Shown here: positions 1 through 11,229 of the stretch, one piece after another
Numbering within the stretch: position 1 is the stretch's first letter
How the letters are laid out: each line of letters opens with the position of its first letter
NCBI GenBank assembly: GCA_015179025.1
Contig: WHUX01000275.1
Coordinates: 1 to 61,987, forward strand
DNA from: Terfezia claveryi
Lineage: Eukaryota; Ascomycota; Pezizomycetes; Pezizales; Pezizaceae
DNA: 61,987 nt
Direction of reading: 5' to 3'
Translations under genes and position numbers: made by a program
The notes under the pieces: generated by a model
What the model saw: the letters and a program-made list of their open reading frames with translations, nothing else
Database searches by the model: none
Told to the model about the DNA's origin: nothing

Positions 1-794
1 TGGTCAATCAATTTGTAAAGGGTTTTAGCTTTCGGGAGGCTGACCATGGCCTGCTGGATTTCGTCATTTAGCTCTTCCTGGAATTGCTCTAGTTTGGACT
101 GGTTATTCCATCAGACATGTGCCACCAGTCTTGAGAATTCTGCCACATAAGTAGACAGATAGGTGTTTTTCTGCCTGAGGGCTCAGAGGGCCCTACTGGT
201 AGTGCCAACAGTATCAGGGTCCCTGAACGCCCTATCCAGGATTATCAAAAGGGCCAAGATATCGTCAAGCTTGATCCTGGTTTCGAGGACATATGGCTGG
301 ATCTGGTTACAAGCTTTCCCCTTCAGTAAGGCGAAAACATATGCCAATCGATGTTGTTCCGACAGGAACCTGGTAGAATCCCACCTCAGCTTAAGATTGA
401 CAGCAATTTTCCAGGCTCATAGGCGAACCTGATCCCCATTGAACTTGGGGGGAGTCGGGATGCTTTCGGTCTTATTGTTACTGGCTGCTGTTGTTGTTGG
501 TATTGCTAAGTTTACTAGGGCCTGGCTGAGGTTTTAGACCATGGTCCTTTCGGTGGCTAGGGCAAGGTTCATATGGTCAAGATCGGTCTGAAGTACCGTA
601 ATCTCTTTGTCAGTGGATCTTAATTTTCGTTCAGCTACAGCTAGGCTGTTGCCGAGTTCGGCCCCGATGGCATACATGGCCTTGAAGATGTCGATGATTT
701 CTCGACAGTAGGCATTCAACTCATTCAAGCCTGAGGGTATGGGGGAGCTCCTTTAGGTTTGAAACTTGACAGTAGGTAGAGGGGTTCCGGACAT
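1..794 (-). pseudogene. Family A gypsy (copy A1) gag, N-terminal part, runs off window
   Basis: This is the amino-terminal part of a Ty3/gypsy Gag (capsid precursor that packages element RNA), on the minus strand. The start is placed at the ATG complementary to 792-794 because the same Met-Ser-Gly-Thr-Pro opening occurs at the equivalent point of copy A4 (35411). An open stretch at 534-728 aligns with A4 Gag (Asn-Glu-Leu-Asn-Ala-Tyr-Cys, then an alpha-helical region). An in-frame stop near 533 and further breaks show it is not intact. The left end of the window cuts the gene inside the capsid region, so the zinc knuckle and pol are not visible. It lies 36 bp from its own 5' LTR, as expected for this family. 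Confidence 0.85.
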
Positions 795-830
795 GACAGC
801 ATACCAGTTGGTCGAGAAGATCCAACGTAG

Positions 831-1364
831 TGTAATGTGGGCTTTGGGGATAAGGTGACCAAGGGGTATGCCAGAGAGAAAGCAGAGGCTAAGGCAAGAC
901 ACACGTAGGAATGCTACGTGTATAACTAGGGGAAGGCTGGGATAGAGGGCAAGGGCAAGAGGCAAGAGGGGCAGAGGGCAAGGGGCATGAGGCACACAGA
1001 GGTAGTTGCCATGTGTGTCGAAGGGGGGCAGCTATGCTGCAGAGTTATTCACGGGACAAGGTAAGATGAGGGGGTGTACAAGGGAGGTACACCTTCACGG
1101 AGAGACAAGGTCCTGTATTAGGTATACAAGACATTGGATAGGGATCCAACGACAGTACGAGGAACAGGGTCTATATATACATAATTCTGTTAGGGCAAGG
1201 GGGAAAATAAGCTTCCCAAGATCTCTATCTCAGAAGCCAAGCAAGGTAACGATAACAATAACCTATCACCTGCGATCGTAGGTGATGACAAAGACAACAA
1301 TGGCAATAACCCATCACCTGCATCGCAGGTGATGCCGAGGACAACTGAGCACATGGTTGTGACA
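831..1364 (-). repeat. Family A1 5' LTR
   Basis: Read on the minus strand this 534-bp repeat begins TGTCACAAC and ends CATTACA, and it is followed at once by the conserved block CTACGTTGGATC that also follows the LTR in A2, A3 and A4 (possible primer-binding region, tRNA not identified). It aligns with the LTRs at 9291, 15154, 21530 and 35448. Its upstream (U3) part holds two short palindromes (about 1262-1285 and 1311-1332) in a repeated TATCACCTGC context, and a TATATATA stretch near 1171-1180 that could be the promoter TATA box. The right edge abuts copia-derived DNA, so A1 inserted into the copia element. Confidence 0.9.
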
Positions 1365-4300
1365 TCGACTGTACTTTCTCACTAGCTCCTTAGATGAATA
1401 TTATAAATCTCTCTGCACTTTCCTTGATAAAGACCAAGCTAAAAAGGACATTCTCTTTTCTTTCCTTATCGAACATCACTCTAATATAGTAGACAACCTC
1501 TCAATCAAGTCCAACCTCACTTATATCGATGCAAAACTATGCCTTCTCTCTATTGGTTCTGAAATTAAAAAATGGGACACTACTCTCTCTGCCTCCTTTA
1601 AGAAGAAAGGTAAGCCTCAACAGTAGCAATCACAACAACAGAACAGCAGCTCCAATATAGAATGCACCTATTATAAAAACCATCAACTCAGTAAATATAT
1701 AGGTCATACATGGCAGAAATACCAGAAGTTGAAGAAATCAAATAAGGATAAGAAGAAGGATAAAAAGAAGAAAGATAAGAAGGAACAGGCTTTTATCGTT
1801 AGTAACTCTGGTAGCTCCAAGGATGAGGCTTTCAGTATCAGTAACCTATCCTGAAAAACCATCTGAAAATTCAATACAGTATACAGTACTCATATGACCA
1901 ATAATATAGAACATTTCGAGAACTTTTCAGAGAATAGTAGAACTGTAGAAGGAGCTGACAATAATCTCCTTGAAGCTAAAGGAAAAGGGATAGTCTTCCT
2001 TAACTGTCTACTCCTTAATAGCTCTACTTCTACTATTTGTCTTGTCAATATTTAATATGTTCCTTCTCTTAGTCACTTACTATTTTCTTAGAATACTATT
2101 CGATCTTGTCTTTCTACATTTTCTATGGACTCTGGGTTTTATGTTATGAAGGAAGGCAATGATTCTATGTTATTTATGGTGGAATTTGTTGGAAGTCTCC
2201 CATTTATTATTGAGTCAAATAAAAAGGCATTAGTTTCTTCCTTTCAAAAAACAATCGATCACTAGTATCAGTTATTTAGTCATTAAGTTATTACTGTTCT
2301 CAAGCATAAAGAACTCTACTCTAATGGTGATATTCTCCTAACACCCCCTGATAACTATTATTATAAGCTATGTATACTTGCCAAATCTACTCACTCTGTC
2401 CCTAAGTCTTCAACATCACGAGCCTCCAATATTCTCAAACTTATTCATTCAGATCTTAGTAGTAAACTCCCCACACTCTCTTTTAGTAGAGCAAGCTACT
2501 TCATTATACTTATTGATGACTACTCTCATACTTCTTAGGTCTACTTTCTCAAACAGAAATCCGACTCAACCAAATCAATCTAAGACTTTATTACCTTAGT
2601 TGAAAAGCAAATATCATACTATATTAAATAGTTTTATACTGATAATGGTAGAGAGTATATTAATAAAGATCTCGAACAGTTCTTTAAGTCAAAAGGCATC
2701 ATGCATGAACTAATGCCCCCTTACTCTTATGAATCTAATGGTATAGCTGAATACTTTAACCAAACAATATAGAACATAATGTGGGCTATATTGACAAATA
2801 TAGACAAAAGATTCTGAGCTAAAGCATGCTCAACTTTGACCTATCTCCGAAATCGGTCACCTTATAGTACTGTCAAAGGGAAAACTCCTTACAAGGTTTT
2901 TTATGGCAATAAACCTACTATCTCTTACCTTCAACCCTTTAGTAAGGAATATTATATATACATACCTGAGGAATAACGACCTGCAGATAGTAAACTCCTA
3001 CTATAGGCTGAGAAACATATATTATAGGTTATACTAATAGTACAGTTATCTACAAGGTCCATGTACCTTCTAGAAAGCATACTTATACAGTTCAAGCATA
3101 AGATATCATTTTCAGACTGAGTATATTTTTAGAAGGGGTACCTCTACCTACATCTAACTCGACTAATCTATTATGGTCACCAACTATGAATACTGCTTCT
3201 TCTCTTGCTTCTCTACTTAAAGTAATCCATACACTAGCTTAGAATTTCCAAATGAATACCTCTGGCAACAATAGGGTATACAAAATCCAAAACAAGCAGA
3301 AGAATAGTATTTCAAGGGACACTCGCTTATTCATAAAGCATAGTTCCTTAGTATAACTCTTTCCTATCCAATTAAAATAATATCGGACACAATTACTTCC
3401 TTACCACCTAGTTCTCCAATATCAACTGCAATATTATCTTCTTCTCTACTAGTTCCTAGACCTATATCTAAACCAATACCAAAAGTTTACTTACCTCCTC
3501 TATCTTAGAATCGAGAGGAATATTTACTACTTACTTTTCTTTCTCAAGACCTTTAACAATCTTTACCCGATGACTCCAATGATGGAAACTTCATCCAAAT
3601 TGTTAGTGAAAAAATAGTTAGACCTATAACTATTACTAAGGCAGGTCGAGCTGTTTTTAAGCCAATTAAATTCAGAATAGTACAAGCTCCCATTATCCTT
3701 ATAATTAGTATAAAGATACAGTTTGATAGTTATTCTAAATTATTCAAAGACCTACCTAAAGTCTTTGATAAGGATAATGAAGAAGATAAAGTATTAATCA
3801 CTTTAGTCTTATAATATAGTGATAAACCTTGAACCTTTAAATAGGCTGTTAATTTACCTAATGAAGAAAAATAGAGAAAGGCTATGAACAATAAGTTGAA
3901 AGCTATGAAGGATCAAGATGTTTGGAAAGTGGTTCCAATACTACAGAATAGGAATATTATTAGAAGCAAGTAGGTATTTAAGATTAAGTGAGATGCTAAT
4001 AGAAATATTGATTAATACAAGGCTCATCTAGTTACTCAAGGTTTCTCTTAACAACTTGGTACAGACTTCAATGAAATCTTTTCTCTGTTGTCCAATATGA
4101 CTTACTTTACCTCCTTATTACTCTATCTGCTCACTTCCAATAGGAACCTCAATAAATAGATATTAAAGCAGCCTTTTTTTATGGCTCTTTGAATGAAATT
4201 ATCTATATATAATTCTTGGAAGGCACCCAGATTAATGGTATATGTGCTAAACTTAACCAATCTATTTATAGATTAAAGTAGTCTCTTCATTAGTAGTATG

Positions 4301-5340
4301 GATGATTAATATCTTTCCTCCTGACAATAGGTTTTTCTGCTTATACTTTTGACCCTTGCATCTTCGTCTATAAGTCTGGCACAATCATACTTGCCTTTTA
4401 TATTGACAATATTACTTTATTTGGATATAAAGACTTAGCCATTATAAAGTTTACTAAACAGTCACTAAATGAGAGTTTAAGTTAACTGATATAGGTAACT
4501 TACATTGGCTTTTAGGAATTCAAATTAAGTACTCTAAGTACAGTATCATACTATCTTAATCCTCCTACATTGACAAGATCCTTGAATGTTTCAGTATGAT
4601 AGACTGCAACCTCATCACTTTTCCTCTTGATTTGAACCATAATCTTCAATAATGTATAGATAAAGATGAGGTTACCAACATCTCTCTCTATCAACAAATC
4701 ATTAGATTACTCATGAATGTAGTTATTGGAACATATCCTGACCTGGCTTACTCTGTAACTCTTCTCTCACAATTCTCTTATTAACTATCGAAAATCACCT
4801 TAGAGCAGTTAAATGAGTCTTATGCTACCTTAAGGGTACTCATAACCTTACCTTGACCTACAAACTTAGACAACCTCTTTCACTTGAAGGATTTACTGAT
4901 TTAGACTTTACTGGATGTTGTGATACTCGACAGTTGACCTCAAGATATATCTTCAAGCTCACCTCTTGCACTATCTACTGGAGATCACAAAAACAAAAAT
5001 ATGTGACAACCTCTACTACCAAAGCAGAATACATTACTAGTTCTACTGCTACTAAACAACAAATTTGGCTTCAAAATATACTAAGTGAGCTTTCTATCAA
5101 AGATATTCCTTCTGCCCTCTCTTGTAACAATAATGGCTTTATTGACCTATTTCATAATCCTTGAATCTCTAATAAGTCAAAGCATATTGACATTGCTTAC
5201 TACTTCATCCATGAACTCATTAACTCTGGTACTATTATACTGTTGTATATTCCTGGTAAATACAATCCAGCAGATATATATATAAAGGCCTTTCCTAGTC
5301 CATAGTTCTCCTACCTCAAAGAATTAATTATGGAATAATA
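1365..5340 (+). pseudogene. Ty1/copia gag-pol relic, heavily mutated
   Basis: Conceptual translation on the plus strand gives copia domains in canonical order, broken by dozens of stops: a Gag with a lysine-rich tail (about 1385-1850), a decayed zinc knuckle near 1660-1720, a protease-like Thr-His-Met-Thr-Asn segment (about 1885), integrase (His-Ser-Asp near 2450, Thr-Asp-Asn-Gly-Arg-Glu near 2638, Asn-Gly-Ile-Ala-Glu near 2737), reverse transcriptase (Asp-Ile-Lys-Ala-Ala-Phe near 4160, Tyr-Ile-Asp-Asn near 4401 instead of the Tyr-Val-Asp-Asp box), and RNase H (4853-5330, ending Pro-Ala-Asp). Integrase before RT defines copia. Most stops are TAA or TAG where Gln or Trp is expected, as in RIP. 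The 5' end is lost to the A1 insertion. It cannot encode a working protein. Confidence 0.9.
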
Positions 5341-5342
5341 AT

Positions 5343-5352
5343 AGAGAAAGGG
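5343..5352 (+). other. Copia polypurine tract
   Basis: AGAGAAAGGG lies directly before the 3' LTR of the copia relic, the normal place for the plus-strand primer. Confidence 0.6.
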
Positions 5353-6007
5353 TATTGAAAATAATCATTTTCTTTTAATATAGTTAAGTTTATTTCCATA
5401 TGATACATCATTCTCTTATGATTACTTTCATATCATGCTAATACCCAATATAGATACTTGCTATCTGATTAAAGACTTCTGTATTATTTCTTTCATATGT
5501 ATTTACATATTGTTCATATGTTCTTATTATTTTTACTTACTTTCTTAACTTAGTATCTATTATCGTTGCATGATACTGCTTTACTACTTAAGGTTACTGC
5601 TTACTTATCTTAGTTGTCATGACTCAATAATCACCTCTTCTATAACTTTCTGTTATATTTATTAATTTATATTACTGTCTTAGTTGCATACCTCTATGTA
5701 TTTCTTTATTCACATGTACATAATATACTATTCTTAGGTTATGTAACTTAGACTTTCTTACTAGATTTTTACTCTCAACTCATACCATTATATATAAGTT
5801 TCCTACTCCTATATTTAATTCTATACACTTCTCAATTAGACTCAATAGACTGTCTACTCTCGACATAGTTCTACTATCTGCTCTCTCATACTTCTACTCT
5901 CTCATACTTCTACTTGCTCGCACTCTCTGCTTAATAGCACTACTGTCTACCGCTACTACCTCTATAATTACTACTATAATACCTCCACTCATAGTAACCT
6001 TTCAATA
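5353..6007 (+). repeat. Copia 3' LTR (inferred)
   Basis: Starts directly after a polypurine tract with TATTGAAA and ends with TTTCAATA, which are inverted ends. Restoring one G and one C would give the usual TGTTGAAA..TTTCAACA, so both termini carry the same transition type as the coding part. No second copy is in the window, so the outer edge rests on the inverted ends only. The body is AT-rich with CT-rich runs near 5870-5950. Confidence 0.65.
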
Positions 6008-6431
6008 TATAATACCTTTACTATATTCTATATCTAATTATATTATAAGTGTTATTAGTATCTTTATTATATAAATAAAGAAAAAAAGATATAAAGGAGC
6101 TAATAAACTAAATAGAGGATAATTTAAAGGTTATAAGAGATAAGTAAATACTTTAATATAAATAAGTTAAAGATAATCTATTTAAAAATAAATATTAGTT
6201 TACAGTAATATGAATAAGAATAAAAATAACAAATATAAAAGGTTAATAGAAGAAGATTTGAGTAATGATAAATTAATTAAAATAAGACCTATATCTAGAA
6301 AAGAATAAGTAGTCTATTAATACTATACTAGAGAAAAAATATACTTTTTTCTAGTAATTAAATAGTTTTCAATAAGAAAAAAGAAGTATTAGGATACTAA
6401 ATAGTATCTTTAGGAGACAGAGTTATCTTTT
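6008..6431. other. Very AT-rich segment with no recognisable content
   Basis: This 424-bp stretch between the copia LTR and the B3 LTR is strongly A/T-biased, contains no reading frame of note and matches no other part of the window by eye. It may be older repeat DNA degraded beyond recognition. Confidence 0.5.
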
Positions 6432-7103
6432 TATAATGAATGGTACTAGATAGTATTCATTTGGTACTATTTATACAATCTATATCTGTAGATATGGACG
6501 TCTGTATATTTTAGTTCTACTGAGGTAAGACCTCAGAAGGATAAGGAGATTACTATATGAGATATTTCCGAAGGGAATAGTAATTAACTGGTATAATCTA
6601 TCTTATATGATTTATGCTATCTAAGCTATATGATCTTGATCTGATTAGTATATAGGCTTGTTGCTGCTGTGGGCTTGCTTGGCTGCTTCTTGTGGATTCC
6701 AAAGGGAATCTAGTAGCCTATTAATACTCTTCTGAGATCTAATAACTAAGAAAATAAATACAATAAAGGGGTAGTATACCAGAAGGTGGTGCACTGTATA
6801 AAAGAGGTCATGTGGCCATAGTAATGAGTTATACACCCTAATAATGGTCATGTGGCTATAGTAATAAGTTATATACCTTTAAACAAAGGTCATACAGCTA
6901 TAATAAGGGTGTGCTCATATGGCAAGTTCTATGGAATTTCCCATAACAAATTCTACATACTATGGATGCTTATAAAGTAGTAGGAGGTAGTAGAAGGCTA
7001 GTCCTTTAACCGAGAGGCTTAGTTACATAACATAATAGTAATATAGGAAATACAAAAGTATATAATTAATTATATAAGCAATGAAACAATGTTCTACATT
7101 ACA
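6432..7103 (-). repeat. Family B3 3' LTR
   Basis: Aligns over its full 672 bp with the family B LTRs at 39103 and 47390 (opposite strand). Minus-strand start TGTAATGT; the far end reads TATAATGAATGG on the plus strand, where intact copies have TGTAATGAATGG, a TG-to-TA change. The neighbouring minus-strand sequence after 7103 (ATAGGGAAA) corresponds to the polypurine tract that precedes the B1 3' LTR. Confidence 0.9.
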
Positions 7104-7229
7104 TTTCCCTATATAGAAGGATTTTCTATCCTTACTTCTCCCACTCTATTAAATTGGTTTCCATATATCCTAAGATTTGATATATTATTAATACATTAGT
7201 ATTAATATGAATATCCTTAGTGTTTCTTT

Positions 7230-9290
7230 AACTCATGATTCTATCTCATTCTTGTTGGATGAGAACTCGAGTCTCATGGTCCTTTTTTTCCTTTATTTGT
7301 TTGATGTCTCTTGAATGTATCTTCCATACTTCTGGTTGTCTAGAAGTCTTAGAGAATTTTAGTAGTAATATCCTTGGTGTTTACCTAGGAATTATATTTA
7401 GGAGAGTATCCTAACCATCTAACCTTATATTATCTTTCTCTAGTTCGAAGAGCTGTTCTAAATTCTAATACCTTTTCAACTTCATAACAATCATCTTGAA
7501 TTAGTCTCAGTTCCTAAGATTGTCTATGAGGGAACTGAGTAGGATCGTTTTTATAATAGGGTTTAAGTTTGCTAATATAGAAGATATTATATATGAGGTG
7601 GAGGTCAAGTTGACTAAATAGGTCTAGGCTATAGTTATTGCATTTCTGATTACTAGAAATATTAGGAAATGGGCCTAGCCATTTTGGTTTGAATTTAGGT
7701 AAGATATTCAATAGGTTGATATTTTCTGAGGAAACTATGACTTGTTGTTCGACTGAAAATTTGGCTATATTGGGTAGTCATTTATTTGCTTGAGATGCTT
7801 GAGTCTTCTTAGCATTATAAAGGTTTTTAGACATTACCTCATGACATTCATTCACTGGTACATATGTATTAATAGAGTATAGAAGTATCAATATGCTAAG
7901 GTATGCGTTAAATCTAAATAGTATAGAAAAGAGGCTATTCTGTCTAGCAGCATTATACCTAAAGTTAAGTTTCAACTATGTCTCTAGTAGTTTCTGTATC
8001 CAATCAAATCCTTTGATTTTATAGGCTCTTACTACTTGTAGAATTTCTTTGTTTACAATTTCCAATTGTCTATCTACATATGGATAATATGCGATAGATG
8101 GTTTCAACTTGATTCTTTTATTCCTAACCCAATCTTGAAAGTGTATTAATATAAAAAGAGTATCGTAATCAAAAACAATACAAAAAGGTTATCTTATAGT
8201 CAGAACTATATGAGTATCAAAGGTAGTAGTATATTATTCTGCTGTGAAATTGTCTGAGACAGGAATAAGAAACTTGAATCCTAATTGTCTATTGACAATT
8301 ATCCAAAATTGTAATATACAAACTATATGATCTTCTTTAACAAGAATATTCAGGTACAAAATTGAACACTTAGTAAATACAGGTACTAACTTCAGAAAAT
8401 CTATCGATATGTCTGTCCATGGCCTGTTTGGTATATGTAATAGAGTTATGAGTCCAAGTGGTGCCTTGTTAGAATTCTTTGTTCATTAATAAGTATCGTA
8501 ACTTCTGATATAGTCCTTAGTCAGTTCTGCAAAGGACTGGCAATCATATTAGTCAGTAAGATATTTCATTGTTTTTTCAATACTACCATGAGCGGTTGCT
8601 TCATGTGCATCTTTAATAACTAATTTAAGATAGTTTTTACCTTCAATATTAAAGGTAGAGAGCAAGACTAATCTCTATTGTCCTTGTCAGTTCTTGACAT
8701 ATAAAAATCTATCTTTTCTCCTATAATCTTTATAGTCCACAAAGGTATTATAGTAGTTCTTCCAGATAGGACATACACTTATATATAATTGATATGTGGC
8801 TTTCATACCTGTATCTTGGTCTAGCCAATGTATAATGAAATAGTCCTTGTTATCTACCTATCCGTCACTTATGTATTTCTCTTCAATAAGCTTGTTGAAG
8901 GTCAGTTCGATCCTTTAGTTAAAGTCATTGATAGTGGGTTTCTTCTCCTTGCATATAGAATAATTATGTTCTGAGAACTTATAGAAATTACAATACTATC
9001 TAGAGGTATTAGTATCTTGAATGAAGGAGGATGCTAGGTTTTCATCAATAGCTACTCACTTTCAGGAATGAGTAGTAATGGTAATGGTGTTAATTGGAAT
9101 CATATTACTACTGCTAGCAGTTACAACTAGTTGTTGATATACATTCCATGATTGTTGTAGGGCAACAGGAGTATCTTTGATCTCCTATTCTATTTGTTAG
9201 GTACTTATTTATTCAGTAAGATTACTAAACTGAATGCTAGGTTAGAGAGTGGGATATATCAGCTTGTTAGTAATCTATCATTTTGCCCAT
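7230..9290 (-). pseudogene. Family B3 pol relic: integrase and chromodomain
   Basis: Minus-strand sequence aligns segment by segment with B1 positions 45206-47261. Right to left it contains the end of the linker between RNase H and integrase, the zinc-binding and catalytic parts of integrase (about 8200-8900), the GPY/F-like region (open stretches at 7778-7975 and 7514-7711, with Lys-Trp-Leu-Gly-Pro-Phe), and a decayed chromodomain (about 7335-7490). Integrase inserts the cDNA; the chromodomain probably directs it to chromatin. Many stops and AT-shifted codons. At 9290 the homology ends inside the linker exactly where the A2 LTR begins. The upstream part of this element is not found on the other side of the A2/A3 pair. 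Confidence 0.85.
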
Positions 9291-9848
9291 TGTCACAACT
9301 ATGTTCTTAGTCTTGATTTGACACTCGAATAGGCTTGTTCGGGTGTCGTACTATTTTGATACTCCAATAGGCTTGTTCAGGTAATGTTAGTAGGTTATTG
9401 TTATTGTTGCTTTCGGTATTATCTACAATGTAGGTGATGGGTTATTGACATTGTTGCCTTTATCATCACCTGCAATCGCAGGTGATGGGTTATCATTACC
9501 TTGCTTGGCTTCCAACATAAGGGATCTTGGGAAGCTTATTCTTTCCATTGCCCTGGCCTAGAATTATATATATATAGCCCCTATCCTTTGTACTATTATT
9601 GGATCCCTATCCAACATCTTGTATACCCAATACAGGACCTTGCCTCTCCCAGTGCTTATACACCTCCCTTGTACACCCCTTTATCTTGTGAACAGCTCTG
9701 TAGTACAGCTGCCTCCCTCCGACACATGCAGCAACTGCCTCCGCATGTCTCTCCACATGTCTCGTACCCCTTGCCCTTTGCCTCTCTTGCCTCTTGCCCT
9801 TGCCCCGGCGTACCCCTTGATCGCCTTATTCCTAGAGCCATCGTCATA
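9291..9848 (+). repeat. Family A2 5' LTR
   Basis: Plus-strand LTR starting TGTCACAACT and ending at CATA, just before the CTACATTGGATC block. Aligns with A1 and A3 LTRs. It has an extra proximal segment with a repeated ACTC(G/C)AATAGGCTTGTTC motif (about 9321-9378) and palindromic TCACCTGCAATCGCAGGTGA at 9467-9486 in U3. TATATATATA near 9569-9578 is a plausible TATA box. Confidence 0.88.
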
Positions 9849-9880
9849 CTACATTGGATCTTTCAGACCAACTGGTATAA

Positions 9881-10128
9881 CATCAGGAAAGAAAATAGTT
9901 TGTCTCTAGTGTCTCTAGAGACAGTATTGCCACTGGAGACAAGGTGTGTCTCCACGATTGGCAGAATGTCTCCCAGTGTCTCTTGGAGACACTGGGAGAC
10001 ACTGGGAGACATATAGAAGACACTCAGGAGACACCTAGGAGACATAAAAGACACAATAGATACCAGAGACAACCCTGTCTTCTGAAGACACCACCTGGCG
10101 TCCCGATGCCACTTTTTTCTTGCTAATG
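9881..10128. mobile_element. Plavaka-type MITE, 248 bp, with GAGACA/TGTCTC repeats
   Basis: Left end CATCAGGAAAGAAAATAG and right end (reverse complement) CATTAGCAAGAAAAAAG are terminal inverted repeats closely resembling the ends of the large Plavaka transposon (CATCAGCAAAAA). The inner right end also shares a CGTCC-containing block with it. The element is flanked by AA on both sides (9879-9880 and 10129-10130), a 2-bp duplication, parallel to GG for the large copy. The interior is packed with about sixteen GAGACA or TGTCTC hexamers in both orientations, resembling subterminal transposase-binding repeats. No other family A copy has this segment. Removing it with one AA restores the A-family leader up to the gag ATG. 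Confidence 0.75.
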
Positions 10129-10129
10129 A

Positions 10130-11229
10130 ATGTCCGTGAACATTCCACTACCCACCGAGAGATTCACAGCCTGGAGGGCGACTCCGATTCCATCAGCCCC
10201 GACAGAACTATCAGCATACCGAAGAACTGTGATCGAAATATTCATAGAGACTTATGCTATTAGCAAACAATAAGGAGCAGACCTTTAGAAAGCTGAAAAG
10301 TGAATCCGAGAAGCCAAAGACGAAATAACCATTCTTCGAAAAGATGCAGCAGAGGACAGAATAACTATTCGGAGACTGACGTATGCCTTAGACCTGGCCG
10401 ACGGTCCAAAGAACCAGAAAACACAAGACCTACCAACCCCACCCAAGTTTAATGGGGACTAGGGCCAGTTACAAGCATGGAAGAACTCTGTGCAAATAAA
10501 ACTCTCTAGGGACTCGGCAAAGTTTCCCACTGTCCACTACCAGCTCTCATACATCTATGGCCTCCTAGAGGGTAAGGCCATAGACCAGGTACAGCCCTTC
10601 GTCAAGGCAACGGAGATTGATCTAGTAGATATCCTGGCACTAATGGCAATCTTGAACTGAGCCTTCAGGGACCCGGATCCTAAAGGAACCGCCAGCAGGG
10701 CCCTGCAAGACCTCAAGCAAAAACACAATGAACTGTCAACCTATATTGCTGAGTTCTCCAGGCTGACAGTAGAGTTCAATTGGAATGACAAAGCCAAGCT
10801 CGACCAGTTCAAAGACAGGCTTACCTTCGAGTTAAAAAAGGCTCTGGTCTACTGCCCACCGACCAAGACCTTGGAGGAACTTATTGAGCAAGCTAGCTGG
10901 GTAGAACAGCAGACAGCGGCACTAAGAGCCCCCCAAAAGACACTTCCGACCTCGACTCCCCGTACTCCCTTCCCGATAGCACACACCCAACAACAAACTA
11001 CACCAGTCAACAAGCCTACACACCCCTCCCTAGTAGTAGATGGGGCTGCCCCCATGGACCTGTCAGTAAGTAGACCTCATCTTACCCAGAAGGAAAGGGA
11101 CCGAAAAGGGAACTATTTTATTATGGCATGTCCCTTCCGCAAAAACCTCTCGATGGCCGCCCACACCATCTCCGAATCCAGGATCAAAGAGGTAGATGAG
11201 TCGGGAAAAGCCCTGTCCCTTCTATAGTC
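10130..11229 (+). pseudogene. Family A2 gag
   Basis: Plus-strand Gag opening Met-Ser-Val-Asn-Ile-Pro at 10130; the A of the ATG is the last base of the MITE target duplication. It aligns with A4 Gag: a helical capsid region (about 10270-10860, including Pro-Pro-Lys-Phe-Asn-Gly-Asp and Lys-Leu-Ser-Arg-Asp-Ser), then a proline/threonine-rich linker (open from 10871). Several stops interrupt it (for example near 10288 and 10460). The CCHC knuckle present in A4 is largely deleted: only the tail Phe-Ile-Met-Ala-Cys-Pro remains near 11126. It ends with the family's Val-Asp-Glu-Ser-Gly-Lys-Ala-Leu-Ser motif. Gag would form the virus-like particle; this copy looks non-functional. Confidence 0.85.

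Noticed and set aside
9501..10016. 171-codon plus-strand ORF
   Set aside because: It crosses an LTR and the MITE; no domain, and A-family copies do not keep the frame.
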